Assembly: GCA_037127585.1 (NCBI GenBank)
Contig: JBAXYB010000014.1
Coordinates: 1-45,221, forward strand
Reading direction: 5' to 3'
DNA: 45,221 nucleotides
Source: CAINDI01 sp037127585
Lineage (GTDB): Bacteria; Verrucomicrobiota; Verrucomicrobiia; Palsa-1439
Part shown: one piece after another, positions 34,300 to 42,425 of the stretch
How the letters are laid out: each line of letters begins with the position of its first letter
Numbering within the stretch: position 1 is the stretch's first letter
Notes under the pieces: generated by a model
Seen by the model: only the letters and a program-made list of their open reading frames with translations
Told to the model about the DNA's origin: nothing
Databases searched by the model: none
Translations under genes and position numbers: made by a program

Positions 34300-37200
34300 A
34301 TGAAAAAACTCGCCCTCGCCATCGGACTCGCCGTCACCTTCATCACCCAATCCGCCCTTGCCGGGCCACGCGACGCCCAGTGGAAGAAAGTCCAGGAGGC
34401 CGTCAACAAAGGCTTGCCGAAGACCGCCATCGAAAACCTGCAGCCGATCATCGATGGCGCGCTGGCCGACAAGGCGTACGCCGAGGCGGTGAAAGCCATT
34501 GGCCAGAAGATCGCGCTCGAAGGCAATATCGAGGGCAACAAACCGGAAGAGAAAATCTTCCGCCTGCAGAATGAGATCGCGAAATACCCGGTCGAGATGC
34601 GGCCGACGCTCGAAGCGGTTCTGGCGCATTGGTACTGGCATTACTTCCAACACAACCGCTGGCGGTTCCTGAAACGCACGCAGACTGCGGCGGCGCCCGG
34701 TAAGGACATCCAGACTTGGGATCTCCCGCGCATCCTCGCCGAGATCGATCAACATTTCACTGCGGCGCTCGCGGATGACAAGACGCTGAAGGCCACGCCA
34801 GTATCCGCTTATGACGACTTGCTCGTCAAAGGCGCGCTGCCGGACAAATACCGGCCGACGATGTTCGACTTTATCGCGCATGAGGCGCTCCAGTTCTACG
34901 TGATTGGCGAACAAGGCGCGGCGCAGGCGGAGGACGCGTTCAGTCTTTCCGCCGAGAGCCAAATCTTCGGCACCGCGACGGAGTTCATGGCGTGGCAACC
35001 GGATACCGGCGACGAAACCTCGCCCACGCTCAAAGCCATCCGGCTCTACCAGCAACTGCTCCGCTTCCATCAGAACGATGAGGACAAGACCGCGTTCGCT
35101 GACGTGGATTTGGCGCGGCTGATTTTTGGTTGGAACAAAGCGACCGGCGAAACCAAGAACGACCGTTACAAGACCGCCCTCAAACGGTACGCCGCCGATT
35201 GGGCCGACCACGAACTCTCCGCCCGCGCCATCGCGGAATGGGCCGGTGTGCTCAATCAAGAAGGCGAGCCGGTGGAAGCCCACAAGCTCGCCGAACGCGG
35301 CCTGAAAACTTTTCCCAACAGTGTCGGCGCCGCGCAATGCTTCAACCTCATCCAGCAAATCGAAGCCAAATCCGCCAACATCCAGACCGAGCGCGTCTGG
35401 AACGAACCACTTCCGTCCCTCAACGTCACCTACCGCAACGTCACGAAAGTTTACTTCCGCGCCGTCGCCTACAACTTCGAGTCGTATCTCACCAGCCAGC
35501 GCTGGGGGCTCTACAACCTCGACGACAAACAGCGCAAACAAATCCTCGCGAAAGCCCCGGCTTTGGAATGGAATGCCGACTTACCGGCGACGACGGATTA
35601 CCGGGAGCGCGTCGAGAAACTGCCGGCGCCGCAGGAACTCAAGCCGGGCTTCTACTTCATCGTCGCCAGCCACGACCCGTCATTTGGCGAACAGGATAAC
35701 CAAGTCAGCGTCGCGCCGGTCTGGGTGAGCGATTTCGCCTTGGTGATGCGGCAGCGTCGGTATGACGATGTGGCGGAGGCGTTCGTGTTGAAGGCGCAAT
35801 CGGGCGAGCCGGTCGCCAATGTCCGCGTGCAAATCTGGGCGCGGGACCGGGAAGGTTGGTTCCGCGCGGCGGAACAGAAAGACACGGATGAAAACGGTCT
35901 CGTGCGTTTCGCGAAAGTCGCCGGCCGGCAATGTCTGTTCGTTGCCACACTCGGCCGGCAACAATTGGCGACCGCGCAGGAATCGTACTTCGACCACAAC
36001 AATGCCGAGAACAGCGGCTCACAGACGGTCTTCTTCACGGACCGGTCGCTCTATCGGCCCGGCCAGACGATTTTCTACAAAGGCATTCATCTTCGTTACA
36101 ATCAGATCAGCGGTGAATATCAAACAGCCATCCGCGAAGACGTCCAGGTGACGTTCTACGATCCGAACAACAAAGAGATCGCTCGCGCGACACATCGCTG
36201 CAACGACTACGGCTCATTCGACGGTGCCTTTACTGCGCCGCGCGACCGGGTGATGGGCCGGATGCGTATCGAGGGGCCGAGCGGCACGACATTCTTCAAC
36301 GTCGAGGAATACAAACGCCCGAAGTTCCAAGTCGAACTCGCGCCACCGAAGGAAGCCGCCAAGCTCAATACCGAGGTAACAGTGACCGGCAAGGCAACGG
36401 CGTACACGGGTGCCACCATTGGCGGGGCGAAAGTGAAATGGCGGGTCGTCCGGGAAGTCCGCTTCCCGGTCTGGTGCTGGTGGAGTGACTTCATTTTCTT
36501 CGGCCGGCAATCGTCGCAAGCCATTGCCCACGGCAGCGCGGTCACGGCGGCCGACGGCTCGTTCCCGGTTACTTTCACCGCCCGCCCCGACCTTAGCGTA
36601 CCGGAAAAGAATGAGCCGGTTTTCGAGTATCAAGTTTACGCTGACGTGACCGATACCACCGGTGAGACACGCTCGGATCAACAGACCGTTCGCGCCAGCT
36701 ACACGGCGCTTCAGGCGTCATTGTCCGCCGCCGAGTGGCAGACGCCGGGCAAGCCGGTGGAGTTGACCATCGAGACCAAGACACTCGATGGCGAACCGCA
36801 GGCGGCCAGTGTCAACGTGAAGATTTACCGGCTCAAGCAGCCGGCGAAAGTAATACGAGCAAACTTACAGCCTGATCATGGCTACTGGCTGCGGTGGACA
36901 GGCGCGACGCCTGTCCCACTAACGGAGGATCCGAATTCGTGGGAGCTTGCCGGCGTGGTGGGGGAGAAGAGTTTCAAGACGGATGAGAAGGGCGTCGCGA
37001 AAGTGGCGTTGCCGGTCAAGGCGGGGATTTATCGCGCGGTGTTGGAAACGAAGGACCGGTTTGGGAAGCCGGTCACGGCACGGTTGCCGGTGCAGGTCGT
37101 GGACGCGAAGGCGAAGAAGTATCCGGTCAAAGTGCCGAATCTGTTTACGGCGGAGAAATGGTCGCTTGAACCCGGTGAGTCGCTCCTCGCTGTTTGGGGC

Positions 37201-40200
37201 ACGGGCTACGACAAGGGACGCGCGTTCGTCGAGGTTGAGCATCGCGGCAAATTGCTGAAAAGTTTTTGGACGGCGGCGGAGGCCACGCAGGAAGTCATCG
37301 AGCAAGCCGTCAACGAGGAGATGCGCGGCGGGTTTACGTTGCGGGTGACGTACGTGCGCGAGAACCGCGCCTACTTGAACGAGCGGATCGTGGACGTGCC
37401 GTGGTCGAACAAACAGCTCAACATCAAGTGGGAACATTTCACGTCGAAGCTCGCGCCCGGCCAGAAGGAGACGTGGACGGCGGTGATCACGAAACCCGAT
37501 GTAGCTGCGCTTCTGCGAAGCGCAGATGGAAAGGATTCGGCGCTTCACAGAAGCGCCGCTACACCATCCAAGGAAGAGCGCGCCGTCGCCGAGATGGTGG
37601 CCGGACTTTATGACGCATCACTCGATCAATACTTGCCACACGATTGGATGAAAGGCTTCAGCGTGTTCCGCCGGGAAGTTGATCGCGTGAACGCCAGCTT
37701 TGAGAATTCCGTGTTGAGCTTCCAGCATGTCTTCGGTTGGTGGCCGACCCCGTTGCGCGGCGTGGCCTTGAGCTACCGGCAGTTCCCGCCCGATCTTGCC
37801 GCGAATCTATGGGGATATGGATACTTCGGAGAAGAGGGCGAGAGGATGGCCAAAACCGGTCATGGCGTTATGCGTGCTGCGATGGCGGATGGTGTTGAGG
37901 GCATGGTCGCGGCGGCGACTGCTGCGCCGATGGCGGCACAAGAAGTCAGTCTCCAGCGCGAGGACAAAGCCAAGAACGCACTCGGAATACCCGCGCCCGC
38001 TCTCGACCTCAGTAAAGTCACGGCGCGCAAGAATCTGAACGAGACGGCGTTTTTCTTTCCACACTTGTTGAGCGACTCAAACGGCGTAGTGCGGATGGAG
38101 TTCACGATGCCGGAGGCGTTGACGGAATGGAAGTTCCTCGGCTTCGCCCACGACAAGCAATTGCGCGCCGGGTTCTTCACCGGCAAGACCGTCACGGCGA
38201 AAGACTTGATGGTCGAGCCGAACCCGCCGCGCTTTGTCCGCGAAGGCGACATGATCGAGTTCACGGTCAAGGTCAGCAATCAGTCCACGGAACGGCAGAC
38301 CGGCAAGGTGAAGCTGTTGATGAGCGATGCGCGGACGCTGCGGGAAGTGAATGCGGAACTCGGATTGCGGAATGCGGAATTCAGCTTCGACATTCCCACG
38401 AAAGAATCGAAGTCGTTCTCTTGGCGGTTGACGATCCCGGATGGTTGCGAGTTTCTGACGTACAAGGCCGTTGGCTCGACCGGTACACTCAGCGACGGTG
38501 AGGAAGGTTTCCTGCCGGTGTTGTCGCGGCGGATTTTGGTGACGGAGTCGCTGCCGTTGCCGATTCGCGGGAAGCAGACGAAGGAATTCGCGTTCACCAA
38601 GCTCATTGAGTCCGGGAAGTCGGACACGCTCCGGCATCAGGTGTTGACGGTGCAGATGGTGTCGCAGCCGGCGTGGTACGCGGTGATGGCGTTGCCGTAT
38701 TTGATGGAGTACCCGTACGAGTGCAGCGAGCAGCTTTTCAACCGTCTGTACGCGAACACGCTCGCGCGCCACATCGCGAACTCCGATCCGAAGATTCGCC
38801 GCATCTTCGATCAGTGGAAAGGGACGCCGGCGCTGGATTCGCCGTTGGAGAAGAATCAGGATTTGAAGTCGGTGATGCTCGAAGAGACGCCGTGGTATCG
38901 GCAGGCGATGGACGAGAAGCAGGCCCGGCACAACGTCGGCATTCTGTTCGATGGGAACCGGCTCAACGAGGAGATGGCGCGGACGTTGCGGAAGTTGTCG
39001 GAGCAGCAGCTCGGTGAAGGTTTGTGGCCGTGGTTTCCGGGCGGGCGACCGAGCGAGTATATCTCGCTCTACATCATGACGGGGTTCGGTCGGCTCCGGC
39101 ATCTCGGGACGGATATTGATGTCACGCCGGCATTAAAGTCGTTGAATGCGCTCGATGGGTGGATGACGGAGAACTACCGGCACATTAAGAATCGGGATGA
39201 GTATGTGTTGAGTTCGCTCGATGCGATCTACTTGTACGGTCGCAGTTTTTTCTTAAAAGACCAGCCGGTGGAACACAAGGAAGCTATTGAGTTCTATCTC
39301 CAGCAAGCGCGGAAGTTCTGGTTGAAGGTCGCCAACCGGCAATCGCAGGCGCATCTGGCTATCGCGCTCCAGCGGTTCGGCGACAAGGAAACGCCGCAGG
39401 CCATCATGCAATCGATTAAGGAACGCAGCGTGAGCAACGAGGAACTCGGGATGTTCTGGCGCGAGACGGAGTTGAGTTGGTGGTGGTATCGCGCGCCGAT
39501 CGAGACGCAGGCGATGATGATCGAGGCGTTTGCGGAGGTGATGAACGACGCGCAGGCGGTCGAGGATTGCAAGGTGTGGTTGTTGAAACAGAAGCAGACG
39601 CAGGACTGGAAGACGACGAAGGCGACGGCCGATGCGATCTATGGGCTGCTGTTGCGCGGCGTCGGCATGCTCGCGAGCGATGCGCTGGTGGAAGTCAGTT
39701 TAGCCGGTGAGCCGATCAAGCCGGAGAAAGTCGAGGCGGGGACTGGTTTCTACGAGGAACGTTTCGCGCGCGGCGAGATCAAGCCGGCGATGGGTAATAT
39801 CACCGTCAAGAAAGTGGACGACGGCGTGAGTTGGGGCAGCGTTCACTGGCAGTACCTCGAGGATATGACGAAGGTGACGCCGTACGAAGGCACGCCGTTG
39901 AAGTTGAAGAAGACGCTCTGGGTGAAGGAGACCGGAAAAACCGGGCAGATGTTAAAACCGGTAAAAGGCGCGTTGGGGGTTGGGGATGAGTTGGTGGTGC
40001 GCGTCGAACTGCGGACCGATCGCGACATGGAGTACGTCCACTTGAAAGACCAGCGCGGCAGCGGCACGGAGCCGGTGAATGTGTTGAGCCGGTATAAATA
40101 TCAGGACGGGCTGGCGTATTACGAATCAACCAGAGATACCGCGAGCCACTTCTTCATCGAGTATCTACCGAAGGGCGTTTACGTTTTTGAGTACAGCACG

Positions 40201-40308
40201 CGCGTGCAATTGAAGGGCAACTATCAAACAGGGATTGCGGAGATTCAGTGCATGTACGCGCCGGAATTCAATAGTCACTCGGAGAGCTTTACGCTGGAAG
40301 TGAAATAG
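34300..40308 (+). CDS. Bacterial alpha-2-macroglobulin family protein
   Basis: 2,002 residues from ATG 34300, with AGGAGA upstream. The signal peptide is MKKLALAIGLAVTFITQSALA. The N-terminal third is helical; MG2/MG3-type domains follow (FFTDRSLYRPGQTIFYKG), then more MG domains, a bait-like stretch, the A2M segment (ETAFFFPHLLSDSNGVVRMEF) and the thioester motif YECSEQ (Cys1475-Gln1478) opening the alpha-toroid. An intact CSEQ supports covalent protease trapping in the periplasm. The usual partner, penicillin-binding protein 1C, is not next to it. Repeat-derived DNA is read in frame at residues about 865-873, 1067-1088, 1179-1185 and 1351-1362. The stop lies next to the palindrome at 40315. 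Confidence 0.93.
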   Translation: MKKLALAIGLAVTFITQSALAGPRDAQWKKVQEAVNKGLPKTAIENLQPIIDGALADKAYAEAVKAIGQKIALEGNIEGNKPEEKIFRLQNEIAKYPVEMRPTLEAVLAHWYWHYFQHNRWRFLKRTQTAAAPGKDIQTWDLPRILAEIDQHFTAALADDKTLKATPVSAYDDLLVKGALPDKYRPTMFDFIAHEALQFYVIGEQGAAQAEDAFSLSAESQIFGTATEFMAWQPDTGDETSPTLKAIRLYQQLLRFHQNDEDKTAFADVDLARLIFGWNKATGETKNDRYKTALKRYAADWADHELSARAIAEWAGVLNQEGEPVEAHKLAERGLKTFPNSVGAAQCFNLIQQIEAKSANIQTERVWNEPLPSLNVTYRNVTKVYFRAVAYNFESYLTSQRWGLYNLDDKQRKQILAKAPALEWNADLPATTDYRERVEKLPAPQELKPGFYFIVASHDPSFGEQDNQVSVAPVWVSDFALVMRQRRYDDVAEAFVLKAQSGEPVANVRVQIWARDREGWFRAAEQKDTDENGLVRFAKVAGRQCLFVATLGRQQLATAQESYFDHNNAENSGSQTVFFTDRSLYRPGQTIFYKGIHLRYNQISGEYQTAIREDVQVTFYDPNNKEIARATHRCNDYGSFDGAFTAPRDRVMGRMRIEGPSGTTFFNVEEYKRPKFQVELAPPKEAAKLNTEVTVTGKATAYTGATIGGAKVKWRVVREVRFPVWCWWSDFIFFGRQSSQAIAHGSAVTAADGSFPVTFTARPDLSVPEKNEPVFEYQVYADVTDTTGETRSDQQTVRASYTALQASLSAAEWQTPGKPVELTIETKTLDGEPQAASVNVKIYRLKQPAKVIRANLQPDHGYWLRWTGATPVPLTEDPNSWELAGVVGEKSFKTDEKGVAKVALPVKAGIYRAVLETKDRFGKPVTARLPVQVVDAKAKKYPVKVPNLFTAEKWSLEPGESLLAVWGTGYDKGRAFVEVEHRGKLLKSFWTAAEATQEVIEQAVNEEMRGGFTLRVTYVRENRAYLNERIVDVPWSNKQLNIKWEHFTSKLAPGQKETWTAVITKPDVAALLRSADGKDSALHRSAATPSKEERAVAEMVAGLYDASLDQYLPHDWMKGFSVFRREVDRVNASFENSVLSFQHVFGWWPTPLRGVALSYRQFPPDLAANLWGYGYFGEEGERMAKTGHGVMRAAMADGVEGMVAAATAAPMAAQEVSLQREDKAKNALGIPAPALDLSKVTARKNLNETAFFFPHLLSDSNGVVRMEFTMPEALTEWKFLGFAHDKQLRAGFFTGKTVTAKDLMVEPNPPRFVREGDMIEFTVKVSNQSTERQTGKVKLLMSDARTLREVNAELGLRNAEFSFDIPTKESKSFSWRLTIPDGCEFLTYKAVGSTGTLSDGEEGFLPVLSRRILVTESLPLPIRGKQTKEFAFTKLIESGKSDTLRHQVLTVQMVSQPAWYAVMALPYLMEYPYECSEQLFNRLYANTLARHIANSDPKIRRIFDQWKGTPALDSPLEKNQDLKSVMLEETPWYRQAMDEKQARHNVGILFDGNRLNEEMARTLRKLSEQQLGEGLWPWFPGGRPSEYISLYIMTGFGRLRHLGTDIDVTPALKSLNALDGWMTENYRHIKNRDEYVLSSLDAIYLYGRSFFLKDQPVEHKEAIEFYLQQARKFWLKVANRQSQAHLAIALQRFGDKETPQAIMQSIKERSVSNEELGMFWRETELSWWWYRAPIETQAMMIEAFAEVMNDAQAVEDCKVWLLKQKQTQDWKTTKATADAIYGLLLRGVGMLASDALVEVSLAGEPIKPEKVEAGTGFYEERFARGEIKPAMGNITVKKVDDGVSWGSVHWQYLEDMTKVTPYEGTPLKLKKTLWVKETGKTGQMLKPVKGALGVGDELVVRVELRTDRDMEYVHLKDQRGSGTEPVNVLSRYKYQDGLAYYESTRDTASHFFIEYLPKGVYVFEYSTRVQLKGNYQTGIAEIQCMYAPEFNSHSESFTLEVK
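36894..36919. repeat. Palindrome read in frame inside the alpha-2-macroglobulin gene
   Basis: ACAGGCG (36898-36904) pairs with CGCCTGT (36908-36914) around CGA, extended by GTGG with CCCAC. A GTGGGACAGGCG hairpin of this kind is a frequent intergenic repeat in PVC genomes. Here it encodes WTGATPVPL without breaking the frame. Confidence 0.5.
37500..37563. repeat. Composite palindrome inserted in frame in the alpha-2-macroglobulin gene
   Basis: Outer arms TGTAGC (37500-37505) and GCTACA (37558-37563). Left hairpin TGCGCTTC/GAAGCGCA (37506-37513 with 37517-37524); right hairpin GGCGCTTC/GAAGCGCC (37539-37546 with 37550-37557). All stems are perfect. Same design and outer arm as the intergenic element at 31791. 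It is read through as VAALLRSADGKDSALHRSAA. Confidence 0.75.
38350..38384 (+). repeat. Heptamer tandem repeat inside the alpha-2-macroglobulin gene
   Basis: Five consecutive 7-mers: AATGCGG, AACTCGG, ATTGCGG, AATGCGG, AATTCAG. Such heptamer tracts occur between genes in many large bacterial genomes; here the tract is translated as NAELGLRNAEF. Confidence 0.45.
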
Positions 40309-40314
40309 CGGAGT

Positions 40315-40379
40315 TAACCACGGAGACACAGAGTTCTCGGAGATTCCTCTTCTCTGTGTTCTCCGTGTCTCCGTGGTTA
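40315..40379. repeat. Long palindrome between convergent genes; supplies the ruvB stop
   Basis: TAACCACGGAGACA (40315-40328) pairs perfectly with TGTCTCCGTGGTTA (40366-40379), with further imperfect pairing inside. The ruvB stop TAA (40379-40377, minus strand) is the outermost base triplet of the arm. It could serve as a two-way terminator between the alpha-2-macroglobulin and ruvB genes. This ACCACGGAGACACAGAG type is a repeat met in many unrelated genomes. Confidence 0.7.
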
Positions 40380-41387
40380 GAGTAGTTCCCCGTCATTTTT
40401 CCGCGCAACGCCGAGTTTCTTGTAGCTCAACGCGGTCGGGATTCGCCCCTGCGGCGTACGCTGGATGTAGCCCTGCATGATCAGGAAGGGCTCATAAACT
40501 TCTTCCAGCGTGTCCGGCTCTTCGCCGACGGCCACCGCCAACGAACTGATGCCGACGGGCCGACCCGCGAATTTATGGACGAGCGTTTCCAAAATGCGTT
40601 TGTCCATCTCGTCGAGGCCGTGTTCGTCGATCTCCAACATCGCGAGTGCCTTGTCGGCGATGTCGCGGGTGATCAAGTCGGACTTGGCTTTAACTTGCGC
40701 GTAATCCCGGCAGCGCCGCAGGAGATTGTTCGCGATGCGTGGGGTGCCGCGGCTGCGGCTGGCGACTTCCATCGCGCCGGCCGCGTCGATCTGGACGTTC
40801 AGGATACCGGCGGCGCGGGTGATGATGGTGGCTAACTCTTCCGTCCGGTAATAGTCGAGGCGTTCGGTCAGGCCAAACCGGGAACGCATCGGCGCGGTGA
40901 GTAAACCGCTCCGCGTCGTCGCGCCGACGAGCGTGAAGCGCGGCAACGTCAACTTCACGCTGCGGGCGTTGGGGCCTTGGTCGATGACGATGTCCAACCG
41001 GAAGTCTTCCATGGCCGGGTAGAGGTATTCTTCGACGGTTTTCTGGAGCCGGTGGATTTCGTCGATGAACAGAACGTCACCGGCTTCGAGCTTGGTGAGC
41101 AGGCCGGCCAGGTCGCCGGCTTTCTCGATGACGGGGCCGCTGGTGACGATACAGTTGACGCCCATCGCTTTGGCGAGGATGTGGGCGAGCGTGGTTTTGC
41201 CGAGGCCGGGCGGGCCGCTGAGGAGAATGTGGTCGAGCGATTCCCCGCGCATCTGGGCGGCTTCGACGGCGAGACAGAGGCGTTCTTTCACCTTGCCCTG
41301 CCCGGCGAAATCAGCGAAGAGACTCGGACGCAACGACACGTCTAACGTCTTGTCGTGAATGGTTTCGGTAACGAAGCGCTCGGGCAT
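40377..41387 (-). CDS. ruvB: Holliday junction branch-migration ATPase RuvB
   Basis: 336 residues, full length. RuvB forms hexameric AAA+ motors that drive branch migration with RuvA. Seen: RPSLFADFAGQ, Walker A GPPGLGKTT, Walker B LFIDEIHRL, the RuvB sensor GATTRSGLLTAPMRSRFG, arginine-finger region SRSRGTPRIANNLLRR, and the winged-helix C-terminus with EPFLIMQGYIQRTPQGR. No ruvA or ruvC nearby. The last codon runs into a palindrome that provides the stop. Confidence 0.97.
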   Translation of the reverse strand: MPERFVTETIHDKTLDVSLRPSLFADFAGQGKVKERLCLAVEAAQMRGESLDHILLSGPPGLGKTTLAHILAKAMGVNCIVTSGPVIEKAGDLAGLLTKLEAGDVLFIDEIHRLQKTVEEYLYPAMEDFRLDIVIDQGPNARSVKLTLPRFTLVGATTRSGLLTAPMRSRFGLTERLDYYRTEELATIITRAAGILNVQIDAAGAMEVASRSRGTPRIANNLLRRCRDYAQVKAKSDLITRDIADKALAMLEIDEHGLDEMDKRILETLVHKFAGRPVGISSLAVAVGEEPDTLEEVYEPFLIMQGYIQRTPQGRIPTALSYKKLGVARKNDGELL

Positions 41388-41393
41388 GGCGGC

Positions 41394-41422
41394 AAGATGC
41401 GAAACGCGGCAGGAAGTGGCAA
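41394..41422 (-). promoter_or_regulatory. ruvB promoter
   Basis: Minus strand: TTGCCA (41422-41417), 17-bp spacer, CATCTT (41399-41394), 6 nt to the ATG at 41387. No Shine-Dalgarno. The -10 is a weak match, but position and spacing follow the pattern of the other leaderless-type promoters. Confidence 0.45.
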
Positions 41423-41437
41423 GACCAAAGCAATCGT

Positions 41438-42424
41438 GTGAAGTTCTCGTCGAAAAATCTCGCAGACTTTTACTGTCAGCTCGGCACGCTCGTCAAAGCG
41501 GGCTTGCCGATTCAGAGCGCGTTGAACTCGGCGCTGAAGACGGCCCCCGGCCCGTTGCGCGCGACGGTGGCCAAGCTCGCGACGGTGGTCAACGCCGGCA
41601 CGCCACTGCATGAGGCGGTGGAACAGTGCGGCCGGCAGTTTGCGATTCTCGACCGGCGGTGTCTCGCGATTACCGAACAGAGCGGCGCGCTGGATGTCGG
41701 CTTGTTGTCGCTGGGGCAATATTACGAGCGACTGGCGGAAGCCCGGCGGCGGATCATTACCGGGTCGATGTATCCGGTATTTCTGATCTCGGCGGCGGTG
41801 TTCTTGGCGCCGTTTCCGGAACTTTTCCTGGGCAAGATTTCACTCGGCGTTTACTTGTGGCAGACGGCAGGATTGCTGGCGCGCTTGGTGATAGTGGGGT
41901 GGATCGGCTGGAAGTTGGCGCGCTGGGCGTTCACGGTGCCGGGCTTGGATGTGACGCTGGAACGGGCGGTGCGAGCGGTGCCGGTATTTGGCCGGCTCCG
42001 GTTTGATTACGCTTTGAGTCAGTGGGTGGCGTTGATCCGGCTGATGCTCACGGCCGGGATCGGCGTCGTACCGGCACTGGAACAGGCGAGTCGCGCGGTG
42101 AGCAGTCCGTTAATTGCCGCGGCGTACAAGAAAGCTCGGCCGTTGCTCGGCGGCCATCTCGAAGTCAGTCAGGCGCTGGCGGAGACCGGCGAGTTTCCCG
42201 ACGATCTGATTCAACTCTGGGCGACCGGCGAACAGAGCGGCCGCCTCGACGAGATGTTGGACCGGCTGGCCAAATTCTACGAAGAGCGTTGGCGTAACAG
42301 TCTCGACCTGATGATTACGTGGCTCCCACGCGTTGCTTATTTTCTCGCCGTCCTGTTTGTCGCGGCACAGATTCTCAACCAATTCTCGGCTTACGTCGGC
42401 ACCTACAACTCACTCTTGGAATAA
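41438..42424 (+). CDS. GspF/PilC-like type II secretion inner-membrane protein
   Basis: 328 residues from GTG 41438. Two T2SSF domains are visible: the first opens FYCQLGTLVKAGLPIQSALN, the second DYALSQWVALIRLMLTAGIG; each is followed by a Gly-Thr/Gly-Gly turn and hydrophobic segments (about 110-160 and 300-320). The N-terminal ~60 cytoplasmic residues of standard GspF are absent. No GspE, GspD or pseudopilin gene is near, so it may serve a pilus or secretion system encoded elsewhere. Divergent from ruvB; the next gene starts 1 bp after its stop. Confidence 0.87.
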   Translation: MKFSSKNLADFYCQLGTLVKAGLPIQSALNSALKTAPGPLRATVAKLATVVNAGTPLHEAVEQCGRQFAILDRRCLAITEQSGALDVGLLSLGQYYERLAEARRRIITGSMYPVFLISAAVFLAPFPELFLGKISLGVYLWQTAGLLARLVIVGWIGWKLARWAFTVPGLDVTLERAVRAVPVFGRLRFDYALSQWVALIRLMLTAGIGVVPALEQASRAVSSPLIAAAYKKARPLLGGHLEVSQALAETGEFPDDLIQLWATGEQSGRLDEMLDRLAKFYEERWRNSLDLMITWLPRVAYFLAVLFVAAQILNQFSAYVGTYNSLLE

Positions 42425-42425
42425 T

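Noticed and set aside
38350..38384. CRISPR-like short direct repeats
   Set aside because: Seven-base units without spacers, inside a coding sequence; a heptamer tandem tract, and no cas genes occur in the window.
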